Origin: Dipylidium caninum
Lineage: Eukaryota; Platyhelminthes; Cestoda; Cyclophyllidea; Dipylidiidae
Direction: 5' to 3'
NCBI GenBank assembly: GCA_017562135.1
Contig: QEYB01000050.1
Coordinates: 124,001-188,000 of the forward strand
DNA length: 64,000 bases
This document shows positions 49,847 to 61,900 of the stretch, in pieces. The notes under the pieces are model-generated. The model was not told where the DNA came from. It saw only the letters and a program-made list of their open reading frames with translations, and did not search any database. A program made the position numbers and the translations under genes. The first letter of the stretch is position 1. Every line of letters starts with the position of its first letter.

Positions 49847-50828
49847 CTCGTCCGGGAGGTTGCCAAGTGCACACGTAGCACAAGGCTCAAATGAACCAAT
49901 CGGTTAATATTGCACAATATCCGGATAATAATGAAAAAATGTTTCTCATAAAGCAGATGTTCGGTTGATGGAAATTATTTTACTTTCCTTGTGTTGATTA
50001 TCGACAAATTTGTGAGTGGTGTTGCTCAAATAGCGGCTGTGTAAACCAGTGTCTATCGAAATATATGATTTTAATGTAATGGATGTAAAATGAATTAGGT
50101 TATTCTTTTCTCTCACAATTTCCTCAACTACTACGGTCTATGATGCAATAAGGGATTGTGAACGTGCATTTTGCAAGATAAAATAATGCCATTTATCAGA
50201 CCTTTATTTCCATCTCTGACTGAAGAAGTTGCAGATTCAAATGTTATTAGAGGGCATGAACATGCACCCCTTGCTTTGGAAGTAGGTGTTACAGCATTTT
50301 AAGATATCCTTAAATTCCTTCTACATGGTAAAATAAGCAGGAGCTAATATTAGTATAACCATCGTCAGAATCTATCCTAATCTTGCCCGAAATTTTAAAT
50401 ATTCAGTAAGGTCAGTTACTTGTAACATGCTCTGCAATATCGCAATTGTAATGGATTACGTTTATTCTTGATCAAGGTTTGTCCTCTGCTATTTCCGAAT
50501 ATGAGATAGAGCAGTGAAACGACGCAGTGTCGAACAAGGGAAAAGCGAAAGCGCACTGAAATATCGCTTTGAAGTGAATAAATATGATGAATTCCATGAC
50601 AAAAAATTTCATTTACATGGACGTCTACGCCACTGAATTGTGGAGACAGCACGTGTTAGTGACGGTTACTCTTCCATTTCATTATGTCAAGTTACCATTA
50701 CATAACAGTTAAAAGATAAAGCGGACCAGAGATATAAATAGGTGAGGGTCATTGCGGAAATTCGAGTCTGTTTTCGAGGGTTTGATAATTGCCTTGTTAG
50801 CGATACTGGCGTTTGATCGTATTATTTT

Positions 50829-51086
50829 CTATTCTCCGGAATATTTTAAAGTAGGGACTACCCAATATACAGCCTCTGCATCCCGTGGTCTCAATGGAAA
50901 TGTTATTCTTTGAAAAACATTTCCACCCCGTAGAGCTTGTAGAAAGGGAGCCTGTTGAATTAGCTCTATTATGGATGATGTGACTTTTCGAGGTAGAGCT
51001 TCAAACATGAAGTAACACCTTGTAAAGTTGTATATCATCATTGTCGTACGAAACCTACGTCCGTTCATTGGGTCATAGTCATGCAT
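50829..51086 (-). CDS. 85-codon ORF, possible small gene of unknown function
   Basis: This uninterrupted ORF starts MHDYDPMNGRRF and ends VVPTLKYSGE before TAG, with mixed polar and hydrophobic composition and no low-complexity. It includes RCYFMFEALPRKVTSS, IIELIQQAPFLQAL and ITFPLRPRDAEAVYWV. It has no signal peptide and no membrane span. It lies between TMED2 and RPL39. No poly(A) signal is evident on the minus strand. I do not recognise it; it may be a chance ORF or a single exon of a longer gene. Confidence 0.35.
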   Translation of the reverse strand: MHDYDPMNGRRFRTTMMIYNFTRCYFMFEALPRKVTSSIIELIQQAPFLQALRGGNVFQRITFPLRPRDAEAVYWVVPTLKYSGE

Positions 51087-51419
51087 TGATGATTACGGAA
51101 AGTTTCGTCTGACAGTTTCATTTCGCTTATGTTTGTTTAAAATAAAACTTACTTATGATTTCGTCCTAAATGAGATTACTCTGATTATAAGGAAAGAGGT
51201 CGCTCCCCGTTTACAAAAATTTCGGTTTCGAACAAATTACCTTATTGACAATAGATCATAGAGCCAAATAGATCAAATAATAAGAATTATCTCAGACAAT
51301 TGCTGGACAATAAACAACTATTCTGCTTAGTAACGATATATGCATTGTTTATCCCACAATAACCATTGTTTACACGGGCCTACTTAGGCGGCAGTTGCGT
51401 CCAACGTTCTCTAGGCTCC

Positions 51420-51645
51420 ATGGTGGGCGTTAAATCTGACTTATATTTTCTAGGGCGCTCACAAAACCTTCCGGTTTAAAACAAAGCTCGGGAAAAAGCA
51501 GAAGCAGAATCGTACGCTACCTTATTGGGTTCGTGCACGTACGGGCAACAGAATTAGGTTAGTTTAAGCTCATTTGCCTTGAAATTATCTAAATAGGTAC
51601 AATGCTAAGAGGCGCCATTGGAGAAGGACTAAGCTAAAGTTGTAG
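51420..51645 (+). CDS. RPL39: 60S ribosomal protein L39 (eL39), 3 exons
   Basis: This encodes a small basic protein lining the peptide exit tunnel of the large ribosomal subunit. Exon 1 is only the ATG (51,420-51,422). Exon 2 is 51,454-51,557 and exon 3 is 51,597-51,645, in total 156 nt or 51 residues, the usual length. The product starts [20 protein letters not shown] after Met, continues [18 protein letters not shown] and ends [11 protein letters not shown], all diagnostic of eL39. Introns are 31 and 39 nt with GT-AG ends. The ATG-only first exon is common in ribosomal protein genes. The leader just upstream has a CT-rich stretch. A poly(A) signal lies about 20 nt after the stop. Confidence 0.95.
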
Positions 51646-51665
51646 GCAGCGCTGATGATTCGGTA

Positions 51666-51671
51666 AATAAA
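51666..51671 (+). terminator. poly(A) signal of RPL39
   Basis: AATAAA occurs 21 nt downstream of the RPL39 stop codon, followed by a T-rich stretch from 51,690. This implies a very short 3' UTR. Confidence 0.6.
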
Positions 51672-51839
51672 TTGTATTCGGTGTTTTTTGTCTCAATTTT
51701 TCTCTGTATCACCGATGGGTCCCTATTTGTCAAGATCTAATTCTTTAAGGCAGTTTGCGGTTGAGGCCAAGTCCGGATGTCTTACTGTTTTTAATTTCAA
51801 TGAGTGAATGCTGTCCTTTTTTGTTTTGGTATGTGCTTT

Positions 51840-53400
51840 AGCGTTTTTTTAGGTGGGTGCCTGACTCGGTAGTAAGTGTTGGCGTCAGTTGCAGCTGTCG
51901 TAGCAGGATATTCTGTCTTTTGAACCATGTGTATTTCACCTACTTTGAACTATACGGAGCCAACGTTTCACTTTGTAGCGGTTTTGTTGAGTGTGTCTAA
52001 GTGGACTTGTGCCATGCATGATTTTGCACGTTTCTCTTCGATTCTTTTCAGTCTAGCTACTAGAAGTAGGTTCTTGTCAAACAACTGGGATACGGCTTCT
52101 TTAGGGTTTTTAAGGCGTTCCACTCGTTTTGTGGAATTTAAAGAGTGTTAGAAGCTTGCAAATGGTCAACGGTGCCCAATATGGGTTCGGTCTTCAACTA
52201 CAAACTAGGGTAGGCTGCAGTTTCCGCATATTCTCGCCAGCTTGAAGTGCGCTCACATCCATTTCGAGGAGGGGGGGTGAGTCTGGTTTTCACCCGATAT
52301 TTGATGTCATTTGTTGGTTTACTCCTCAACTTTCGGTTTTTTCGGGTAAATTATTCTAAGCTCTGGTAAAGGTTAAAGTGGAAATCGGGTGGTGGCGGCA
52401 TTGTGGCCCATCGCCTGCTCACTATTCACGAGGATTGCATAAGACCCTCATGTCCGAGATCTGATTACTGATTTTGGAGATGGCGGCCTTCTCTTGATAA
52501 AGTTATGTTTTGTATTTCGTGGGCAGTTTTTGGGTTGGCTTTTTTCTTACTAAGCGGAGTTCTCGTGCTGACTTATTTCACGAAGGCGAACGTGACTTTA
52601 CATTTATTGGTCAAGTTTCGCGATTGAAGTTCTTTGTAACAAGACCGTACCTTTCCCTTGACCAACGTCGTTTTGGGGCTTCAAGGACATTGTACTCCTG
52701 AGAGGTGGTTCTTTTCCATTTACAAGGTTGACTCGTACCTCTACATGGTCTCCATTGGTGTGGAATTTGCGTTTCGATTTTTATTCTGTGCAGGAGATCT
52801 ATATTATGGCCACTTTTTTATCAAAATCCATCCAAAACTTTGGTTTCGTAAATTGACTCTGAGGAGTCACTACGCTTTTGATATCCTATTAAATTTCAAG
52901 CACTGCCTACTTAAATTGAGTTCAGTAGCTTAGCTTCCCAGCAAAAGGGATTTGCACTTGGCTATTTCCGATAGCATTCCTTAAACCTCAAAGGCGAGTG
53001 TACATATTACGATCACCGAGCTTTAACAAAGCCACTTGGTTAAATCGTCCACACTTGGGGCCTTATGAGGGCATCAGTATATAAAATTACAATTTGCTCT
53101 ATGTCCTTCCATTTGACTTCCAACTTGACTTTCCCTTATCCTGTCATATATTGGGCGTGTTTTTAACCCTTCAACATTGTACTGTTTATAACAGCAGTTA
53201 AGATTATGCGAACAGTTTGGGTACTCCCTTTTACTGTAAGTGGATATACGTTTAGTATTCGTTTGGCTGTGTTTTCATTTGCTTGCTTGGCGCGAAATGT
53301 GATGCTGAGAAGCGTCATTCAGATGAAGATATCATTTTATGACCAAGGTAGCAGATCCAACTGTGTGTGTTGCCAGCAAATTTTCCTGTTTTAATCCATA
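51840..53400 (-). pseudogene. decayed minus-strand coding remnants, possibly a retroelement
   Basis: Several short open stretches follow one another on the minus strand: about 53,100-53,390 (PSVDDLTKW), 52,580-52,790 (NVLEAPKRRWSRERYG), 52,425-52,495 (EKAAISKISNQISDMRV), 51,970-52,155 (NPKEAVSQLFDKNLLLVARL, KRIEEKRAKSCMAQ) and 51,860-51,960 (FKVGEIHMVQKTEY). They are separated by stops and frame changes. The last pair vaguely recalls the end of an integrase, but I cannot name the element. Non-coding drift is possible. Confidence 0.25.
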
Positions 53401-53614
53401 AGAAACTGGGTAGTCAACGATGTTTGGAGCGCAAACTTCTGCTGAAGACTACGAACATTTTTCCGTGACGCAAAATTGTTTACAATACAGCGTTAGGAGC
53501 AGTTTTCTTTTCCTTAATCGCCGCTGGGAGAAACTATACACTAACCGAAACTTCGATGGTTTCGATTGGACTTGAAAATAATCATTTGAGCAGCCATGAA
53601 ATCTGAATCAAATA

Positions 53615-53645
53615 TATATTAATATATCAAATATATATATATATC
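53615..53645 (+). repeat. (AT)n-rich microsatellite
   Basis: An interrupted AT-dinucleotide run (AATATATAT... repeated) in intergenic DNA. Confidence 0.85.
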
Positions 53646-53649
53646 CTAT

Positions 53650-55990
53650 TTTTCTTGTTCGATATAGTTCTTCGCATTTCCGCAACATCTCTTGAGGTAT
53701 CTTTCAAGACGCGGCTGCCTTGCGGTCTTAAACCCGCATTAGAGTGTCGTTGGAGCAGCGCCAAGTAATCCAATCACAATTATTCCGACGGAATCTCCTT
53801 CATTAACGTATTTATCCTTACCAAGAGAGTACTAACTAATTCCCTGTTTGGGTGGAAGTTATTTTACCACAAAGTGAATTCAACGATTGTGGGGCGAGTC
53901 TATTTGAAAGTGCTCCATTGTGCCAGTAGAAGTTAATAATATTGAAAATGAAGGAATATTTTTACCAAGCCTTGTTGGGTCGAAATTGAGGCGGATCGTC
54001 TCGGATGAAGTGGGCGGAAATGCGAATGCAGAATTTTGCTCGAATTGTGCCAATTTACTTAATTGACCTCACCAACGGAAGTACGAACCAATTTGTTGTG
54101 GATTGTTTTCCCTTCGCTAATCCAATGACAGGAAGGTATAAATCTTCCATTCCCAAAACACCTTATAAATTTAAAATTTCTTACAGTATTTTTTTCTTCA
54201 CAAAAATTTCACAATTCTGAAATTAGAGTAAATCCCTTGCACCCACACATTCGTCATTGGCAAATTAGAGGAAGGGGATGGCCGAGAACTACCTACTGAC
54301 CCTTTTTTTTCGTAATCTTTTGAAATCATGGGACAATTTTGTACAATAATAGACGCTGTCTTGACAAAGTGAGATCGAGTAATCAAAATGACTTTACACA
54401 GATCTTACTGCGTGTCCCGCACACACAAATCTCCAGCTATTAGCTCAGTGAAGCCATGGAGAATGGGAGGGACTTAAATGCTCTACGGCATTTAGGGAAA
54501 GTATCGCTTACACATTCACGACTGACTACCTGCAGTGAACTCCAGTTGTAGTAATTATTCTCCCGATTTACTCATTAACAGTCTCCTTTGTCTGTACCAG
54601 TCACACCAGAAAATAAGTTATTTTCCCACCGCGAAAGCGAGTTGGGCCACCTCAACCTTTACACTCGCCCCTTCTCCTAGCATCCCATCGAAAGGATAAA
54701 AAATTTCAGGCATATTTGATGTCAGAACCAGTTAACAAGGACTCTTAAAGTAGTCGGAGCGGTCGAAGGCTAGTCCGTCTCTTTACTTATTTAATTGAGA
54801 CCTACCGCTGTCTTGCGGTTTCATAGGTGAAATTACTTTCTTTTTAAATAGTCCACCAAGGCTAATGCGTCTGCTATTCCGTTGCATGGCTTACATTACT
54901 CGAGGTTGGCAGTCTCTGTAGTACTCATGAAGACGTTAATAGTCGACAGGAAGTTGATGGTTGAATGGAACGTCATGACACCGACTTTTGGCTTTTAGCC
55001 TATCATCCTCGCTGCAGTCAGCTGTCACTCAAGGAAAATCTAGCCGTTAAGGCACAAGCTTTTGTCAAAGTAGCTGAAGAAAGGTACGAGGTGACTGAAC
55101 GGGAAAGTTGCTAAGAACAATGGAATTACGACAGAGTCCATAATTGACTCCTTATGGAACGGTAAACATTAAGGCGCTGACATAAACAACCAACTTGTTA
55201 TCTAAATTAATAATTGCCTTTCTTGTGTCTACGCCTCATCTGGTCCATGTCTCCTCGGAGTTGGGAATTCTGACTTGCGTGCTGGCATAAGTACCGCTGC
55301 GGTTAAGGGAGACAAAAATCCTACTATTCCATCGCGTTAACATTGCTTCCCAAGCCGTACTACAGCGACTTTATGTGAGGGTGCAGTGTCGACTGGCAAC
55401 CAGTGGAGGAGGAAGTTAAAATGTAAGACAGCCTGCAAGTGTCCTGATGGAAATGTGGAAGTCTCGAGGCCAACATTTACTGCCTCATTTTCCTCCCGTA
55501 CTTGTAAGGGATTGATAGAAAGTTGCCAGTTTTAGGCAACTGATGAGAAAGGATACAAATTGTCATTAGTCCGTCACGAATGCCAGTCAAAGAACCGCGG
55601 CCTACTGGCACTGTTCGCAATGTGGAAGCTGCAAAACTACGACAGGACAACTCTTCTTCAAAGGCATGTTCCTGACACGTGGGTTACTATTGTGAATCTC
55701 AATGCTGAATATAAAGACAGCTTTGAGTTATGGACAAAGCCTGGTCTTCCATGAGACGGAAACGACCCTTCTTCAACGGTCGAAACAGATTTAACACTAA
55801 AACGCGAAATGGTAACAAACCTCTTCTAGTAATAATTCCTCAACCTATCGAAAGTCACAAACTGCTGGTGACTTTTTGAGTTTTTATTACTTAATGATAA
55901 GTAATAATATATAGCATTCCAATGTAAGGAAAAGTATGTGTTTAAGACAATTTCCTGAATTCTACCCGAGACCGAATTCCTCCCTAGTCT
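53650..55990. other. intergenic region, nothing supported
   Basis: A plus-strand frame at 55,560-55,754 (GLLALFAMWKLQNYDRTTLL) is open for 64 codons but unrecognised. Nothing else stands out. Confidence 0.45.
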
Positions 55991-56011
55991 ACAGTTGCCC
56001 TAAAGTGCTGT

Positions 56012-56206
56012 TCATCTGCGTGCTGACTTTTTTTCTAGGAAATTTAGAAGTTTCCCTTGGACAGTCACATTCCGCAACTTAGCATCAAGGAGCTTCATAT
56101 TCCTGGCATTTCCGAGGCTGGAGGTGAATTTATAGCCATGGAAGCGTCTGACAGTCTTCTTGGAGTCTAGAGGCAACTTATCCACCGGTTGCTGTGATTC
56201 CACCTC
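56012..56206 (-). other. short minus-strand open frame of unknown nature
   Basis: After a TTCTTGAG acceptor-like site the frame reads VESQQPVDKLPLDSKKTVRR, FHGYKFTSSLGNARNMKLLD, ending LEKKSARR and TGA. A second open stretch in another frame lies just upstream. Another minus ORF at 56,733-56,930 (MMPLESIKRGSHQTGAGG) has similar character. No family is recognised; these may be remnants of a lost gene or element. Confidence 0.2.
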
Positions 56207-57487
56207 AAGAAATAGTCTTCGACGGTTCGACGGATGTTACCTCCTTTGCAACAGCTTCTGTGATAATGCCAAACGTCAAACGTATAATGTTGCGCATGTA
56301 CTAATGTTGAAGAAAAAATGTCGACACATTTGCGTGACATCTAGCGCATAAATTTTGATTGTCCTCGATGTGATATTTTCGTTATGACAAACGGTGGTAT
56401 GCACGCCTGGCGCCGATTTAGTCCAGCCTGCTTACTAATCGACGCTAAGGCAACGGTCTGGAGACTCAAAATCTCCTCTCTGTCATTGGTGAAGTTGCCA
56501 TTAAATGGCGGAGTAAGAGACGTCTTCATGCTTAAAGTCCATTGATATTGCGATTTTTGTGTAACCACCAAAATTTTACGTCTATTCAGTGAAATGCCCA
56601 GTAGTTTTCATACACTCCCCTCTCGGTGTCGTCTCGGCAGACGACTCACAGCAGGTTCATAGCTAATATACCAAGTCTGGTCAAATTTACTAGTCGTAGA
56701 CAGGAAATGTTAAGAAAAAGTGGCCATCAGCGTTAATCAGTCGGCGTCATATTGTGATTATAAAAAGCGGTTACACCGTAGAGCTCAGATGTAACAACAG
56801 AAAAGCTGATCCTCGCCTCCGTGGTGGTTTCGTCCAGCCGAGAAAACGCTCTAACAAAACGCGACTTAGGCTCCTTCCCTCCCGCCCCCGTTTGATGTGA
56901 GCCACGTTTGATGCTCTCGAGTGGCATCATGGCTATCTAAGTTTCTTCAACGGAAGAATAGGGAGTCGACAGCCTCTCGGACAAGTAGCGGCTGAGTAAA
57001 GGAACAATTTTCGTTTGTGAAACTCAGTATGCAAGAGTATTTCATTTTCTTGCTATTCTAAGTCCAGAAGTCCTGTCCACACCTTCGAGGGCTTCTACAG
57101 GGGACGAATTGGATGACGCAACTAAGAGGTCTTTCCTTGCGGAAGTGTGATTATATGGTAGACACTTGCATATCGAATATGGTCTTTTATCAACTTCAGG
57201 TGGCTAAAATTCCAGGGGACTATCGTAAAACACGTGGAATTCAGTGGTATTTTGACTTATTGACTGGAGAAATTTTGACACTTTCTTACAATTCTCCAAA
57301 GTCCGAGGCAAACCTTGAAATTATAACCGCTAATTCACATTTGAGTATTTTCTGTAATATTTAATTACCCTTCTCTCTTCCACGAAGGTGATAGTTACAG
57401 CATACTGTCACGCCAGGCTCTTGGCGCCATCAATTCAATTGAACAAACTCCGAATCACGCACTCTGCCTCCATCCCTCGCAGCTCAG

Positions 57488-57797
57488 TCGTCCGCCACCC
57501 CCGCTCCCCACCCGTCCGCCCCGCCCCGCCCCGCTCCGCCTTGCCTCGCCTCGCCTCGCCACCCTGCGCCGCGCCCCTCTGTAATACCGTTGGAGAAAGG
57601 GTAGATGAAGGGGCAAGGAGAGACGCAGTTGAATCGAGCCAAGCTAAGTGACCGCAAGTCGTTTGTGCGTGGGGCGAAAATGCATGCGTGTGCTCATATA
57701 TACATTTCGCGGTGGGCACGCAACTGTCTCGCACTAAAATACGCGAGAATTTTGAGTAAGTGCGAGAGTCCTTCTCCGCCTTACCCCGCCCCCCGGC
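57488..57797. promoter_or_regulatory. GC-rich, promoter-like tract with tandem CCGCC/CTCGC repeats
   Basis: A dense run of C-rich pentamers (CCGCC, then CTCGC) spans 57,488-57,580. It contains GGGGCGGGG boxes on the minus strand and is unique in the window in base composition. A TATATA element lies at 57,697-57,702, and an ATG in strong context (GCCATGG) at 57,799 opens a 41-codon ORF (MAHYCGPPSCRYSP...). The combination resembles a GC-box promoter with a first exon, but the ORF is short and unrecognised. Confidence 0.35.
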
Positions 57798-57798
57798 C

Positions 57799-57924
57799 AT
57801 GGCACATTACTGTGGTCCACCTAGCTGTCGCTATTCCCCCATGACAGGCATTTTCACTAACACATTGGAAAGTGTCCCAACTTACCAAGTGACTACTTCA
57901 AAACATTGCCTTAAAATGATGTGA
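57799..57924 (+). CDS. 41-codon ORF downstream of the GC-rich tract, doubtful
   Basis: The ORF starts MAHYCGPPSCRYSP in the context GCCATGG and ends KHCLKMM before TGA. Its only support is position: a GC-rich tract and a TATA-like element lie upstream. No family is recognised and no clear splice donor is seen, so it may equally be non-coding. Confidence 0.2.
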   Translation: MAHYCGPPSCRYSPMTGIFTNTLESVPTYQVTTSKHCLKMM

Positions 57925-58129
57925 ACTGCTGGGTGAAGATCAGATTAACCTGCTGTTATTAGATACGATACGGACCTATTGTTTTTGGATAAGAACATAT
58001 GAAACGGGTGTTGGATATAAGTAGGAAATAGTATATTTATATGAAACAATTTCCGTCGGCATCTTTGACTTTCTGTCAACGATTAAGTAAGTCATATATG
58101 CCTTTCCGAAAAACCTCTATTTTTAGAGG

Positions 58130-58980
58130 TTCAGAGTAGTTCACAATTGCAAAAAGGGTACCACTCCGTCAGGCGTTGAAACATCGGCTGAATATGAAGC
58201 ATGTGGTGAAATGTCATATCGTCGAGGCTATTTAATTTGTCAAGAGTATTTGAGACTTCAGGTATTCGTCGTGCGTTGTCACCATGTGGTTGTGTTATGC
58301 CGTCCCGATTGAACAATGCTGGTTCACGGCACCGCGACTCCGCCGTTGTTATGCATTTGCCTGGTTGTAGGGAAGAAAGAATAGGGGTTATCCGCTTCTT
58401 GGACATTCTACCATTTGGTAACCGTATTCTTCTTCGTTTTGGTAAGATTTCGGCCTGGGAACGTATTCATGTTTACCCTCTTGAGGGATCGTTTCGGACT
58501 ATCATATGCAACCCATTTTTCATGACATCTGAGGATCCGGCGTAAAAACGGCTGCAATCGTGTGTTACGAGGGCAGCAAAGAAGATGAGCACCTGCTTTT
58601 GCGGTCACTGGATCGTCGCGACTTGCGTCGGTTCCTGTGGCCGGCACAAATGCATCCAAGTATTTTCCTCATCACTTATTGCACGTGGATGTTTTAATAC
58701 AGACGTGTGGATGGACAATTCATGAGTTTAGGGATATTTGTGGGTGTGAATCGAATTCTGCAGTCGTCCTCAATTCCTCCTAGTTATCAACGTGGGTTGA
58801 TGGTCTTCCTCGAGCAAAATGGAATTAAAGCAATACTCAGCACTTTTTCCACTAGTGGAAGCATCTCCGCATGCTTTATTAAGGCTTCTCGAAGCTTGTT
58901 GAACTCGCAAAAATAAAATAAAACTGGCCACAAAACACGAGAACATTACAAAATCAGTGCTCACGTTATGAGATATCTCC
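58130..58980 (-). mobile_element. decayed mariner-family transposon, copy 3
   Basis: Minus-strand fragments fall in mariner order: a helix-turn-helix region (LNKACGDASTSGKSAEYC, about 58,830-58,890), a catalytic-core segment (PFLRRILRCHEKWVAYD, about 58,500-58,550) with KNLTK-like continuation, and a second core segment (QPHGDNARRIPE, about 58,250-58,290). The usual GDEKW motif reads CHEKW, so one catalytic Asp is lost. Frames are broken by stops. A short stretch near 58,210 resembles the end of copy 2, suggesting the same family but older divergence. Confidence 0.68.
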
Positions 58981-58989
58981 TTCAGTCAT

Positions 58990-61900
58990 AACTGAATACA
59001 AAGTAAACTAAAACGCCCTTTTCAAAGTCTCCAAGTGATTAAGTAGATGCATTCTAATAGTGTGACAAAGAAAAAATGAAATATTTTCCTAATTATAAAC
59101 TTTTCTATCAAGGACAATTATTGGGAGAAGAAGAGGGTTGAAGTCACTAGACGAAATGCGCGAAGAGGACAGTACAATTTACAGTCTACCTTAATTGACT
59201 CGAGTTGGCAAGACGACAGAAAATGAATGCATTGACGGCGGCGTCACTTAATGTGTTTTCACGTCTCACAATGAGGCTTTTCAATAGAAATGAAGTAATG
59301 TAGAAGACCACTACTGATTCCATCAACGAGAGTTTTGTCCCACACCGCTGCGACAGCGTCTATCGGCGGCCGGGCTGGGACCTTGTGGTACTCAAGTTAT
59401 TTGGGAAGACGTTAATCTCATAAATTGAAATGTTAAAAACATCGTGAAACGAGGCGAGAATTGCTCAGATTGTTTTTAACCGACTAAAGTTAATCATCTA
59501 AATTAATTTAATTTGAGAGCTGCATATAAAATGAGGGAAACATTTTATCGCATACCTAATGACACCGAGGCTTCTGTAACCCCGATTATTACACACGGCT
59601 TCCTGCACTTCTACTCAGCTCCGCCCTCATGAGAGCGCGACTGTACACCGGAGTGTACTGTTAACACTCTTTTCTTGTTGGCACGGCAACGGTCCCACAG
59701 AATAGGAGGAGGATTTGCCGTCACATCTTTGCGGAGTCTCGGTCTTTACGCACCAGTCGCCGGCGACTATGGATGACCGTTGGTGAGCACAACGCCTGAA
59801 CGGCGAGCTTTCGACGATTAGTCTTCCGAGACCTCTGACCCAGTAAGGTCAGAAGAGGCCAGCGGTGGATTCGTTCATCCTACGACTCCATGCTCTGTGG
59901 ACATTGTTGGTCAAGAAAGAACAGGAAAATTGCCACCTTATTTGGTTTGCAGTTGGTTCGGTTAATAAAATTCCGATGCAGGTCACCTGCGGTCTCCACA
60001 AAACTGAGGCAAATTTTTCAGGATCGCGTTCCGGTTGTCACTTAGATTGCCATTCTCCTTTTAGACGTGATGTGACTGTGATTCTCCGCCTTGAGGACTG
60101 GGGAAGAGTTCACACGGGGGACACCCAAGGCATGGGTAGGTTGGTGTTTCACCTGTGAGTGTAGTTAAAATCTCAAGAAAGACTTCATCCTCTTAAATGG
60201 TGTGGCCATTGTTAGCCTTAATCGAAAGGCGTATGTCTGTTAGCAGCAGCAGCAGCAGTCACTGCATTAATTCATTCATGAGAACTGCATTAGTGGCTTG
60301 TAAATGGGGGACCAGGGCCCCACAGCATATTTCCCGGCCACGTGCTTTGCTCCTGTCCCCGATGGGCGGGCAAATCGTCCGGTCCTTCCCTAGTGGTCAC
60401 ATCACGACAACACACGAAAGAGCGTCTGTGCGATGATTCACACCACCTCTTGACTGGGAAAGGCACAAAGGGTGTGCTTTTTACTCTTTCTACTTTTTCT
60501 CATAGAAAAGGAAAATATTTTCCCCTGAGGTAGTGTAGAGATGAGACTGTAAAAAGGACCGTTAGTGGCGCTTTCAATTGAAGCCATATTCTAAGCTCCA
60601 AGTCTTTAGGCTTTGATACTGAAACAGGAAATTAATTAGCCCAAAAGTCAGTTGCGAAGGTGATAATCGACGTGGAATAGGGAAAAGATGTGAAATTATG
60701 TGTGACGATGCATAGTTGGGCGAAGGAGGACTCAAGTCGAATTGGAAATATTTCGACAAATTTGACAACTCTTAGAAAATTATCTTTTACACCTGACACG
60801 GTTGTTATCGCCCTCCCACTTCTCCGTACAAATCCCCATTTCTAGAGCTTTGTTAGACCAAATTACCACTATTTCGCTGCACTCTACCCGAAATTTACTG
60901 GCTAACCACCTCGCCAGAGCTTGATTTGTGATAAACAGAAGTAAATCTTTTGTGTCGACATTCAGCGAATCCCGCAATCTGCCGAGGTGGACTTTTTTCT
61001 AATCCTGTCGAGTCCCTTCTCGCGCCTTCCCTCCGATGGGTTGTCAAACTTGGCCTCCCCTCCTTGCGAGGACATTTCAATTAACTTTGATTAATTTTAA
61101 CCCAATCAGAGGAAGAATAAAAAAAGACGTGTTAATGACTCAGTTATGGGGAGGAAGGCAGAAAAAAGTATTTGCCGCAGAATTGTTAATTAGCGATATC
61201 AACTTTATCAAATCTGCAGTTTAATGTGATACGAAGTGGAGCGGGTTGAGGAAACTCCTTAAAGACCGTCGGCTCGAGTTGGCCACTTACAGCTTTGAGG
61301 CAAAACTTTATTCTTTTACCCGGCATGAACATTCTCGACTCGCTTTCTCCCGATGGATGCATTGCCAGCCTGCGTCGAGGGTTGTAAGACTACCGAGCCA
61401 CCATCGCGGTGGGAGGGTTTACTTGAGTTGCCCACATCAAGCAATCCGTATTTTCGTAAGTCATCCTCTCAACTTCTAACCCTCCAGCTCTAGCCATTGC
61501 CGCAACGAAACAATCAACTGAGACGTCTTCTCTAGTAAGACACACCCTCCCTCGTTGACTGACCAATGCGTGGTTTCCTGAGTCCACGGGCTTACTAAGT
61601 TACCTCTTAAAGGAGGCGGAAAAGCTCGCAGATCTCGGGTGAAAGAGGCCGGCAACGAGGTGTCTAAATATGACGGGACCGCCGCTGAATGGAGACACCT
61701 CATAGTGAGACGCCATCCGCCCTCGGATGGTGCTAACCTAAGACTTTTTCTTTTATCCCAAAGGAGTGTTAAATTAGAAGAAAATAATTTTGTTCGCACC
61801 GTATCCGGTTGAATGAGCAGAGCGGTGTGTTGCGGCGAGGAAAGAACCCGATGGGTGCATTACTTTAAAGGTAGCACCACAGAGAAAGTCACAGACAGAA

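Noticed and set aside
50186..50302. 38-codon plus-strand ORF (MPFIRPLFPSLTEEVADS...) with a possible donor
   Set aside because: Composition is protein-like, but no downstream acceptor gives an open frame and no family is recognised.
57435..57800. 121-codon minus-strand ORF over the GC-rich tract
   Set aside because: It translates the repeat into Arg/Gly/Glu-rich low-complexity sequence; open frame is a consequence of the GC repeat.
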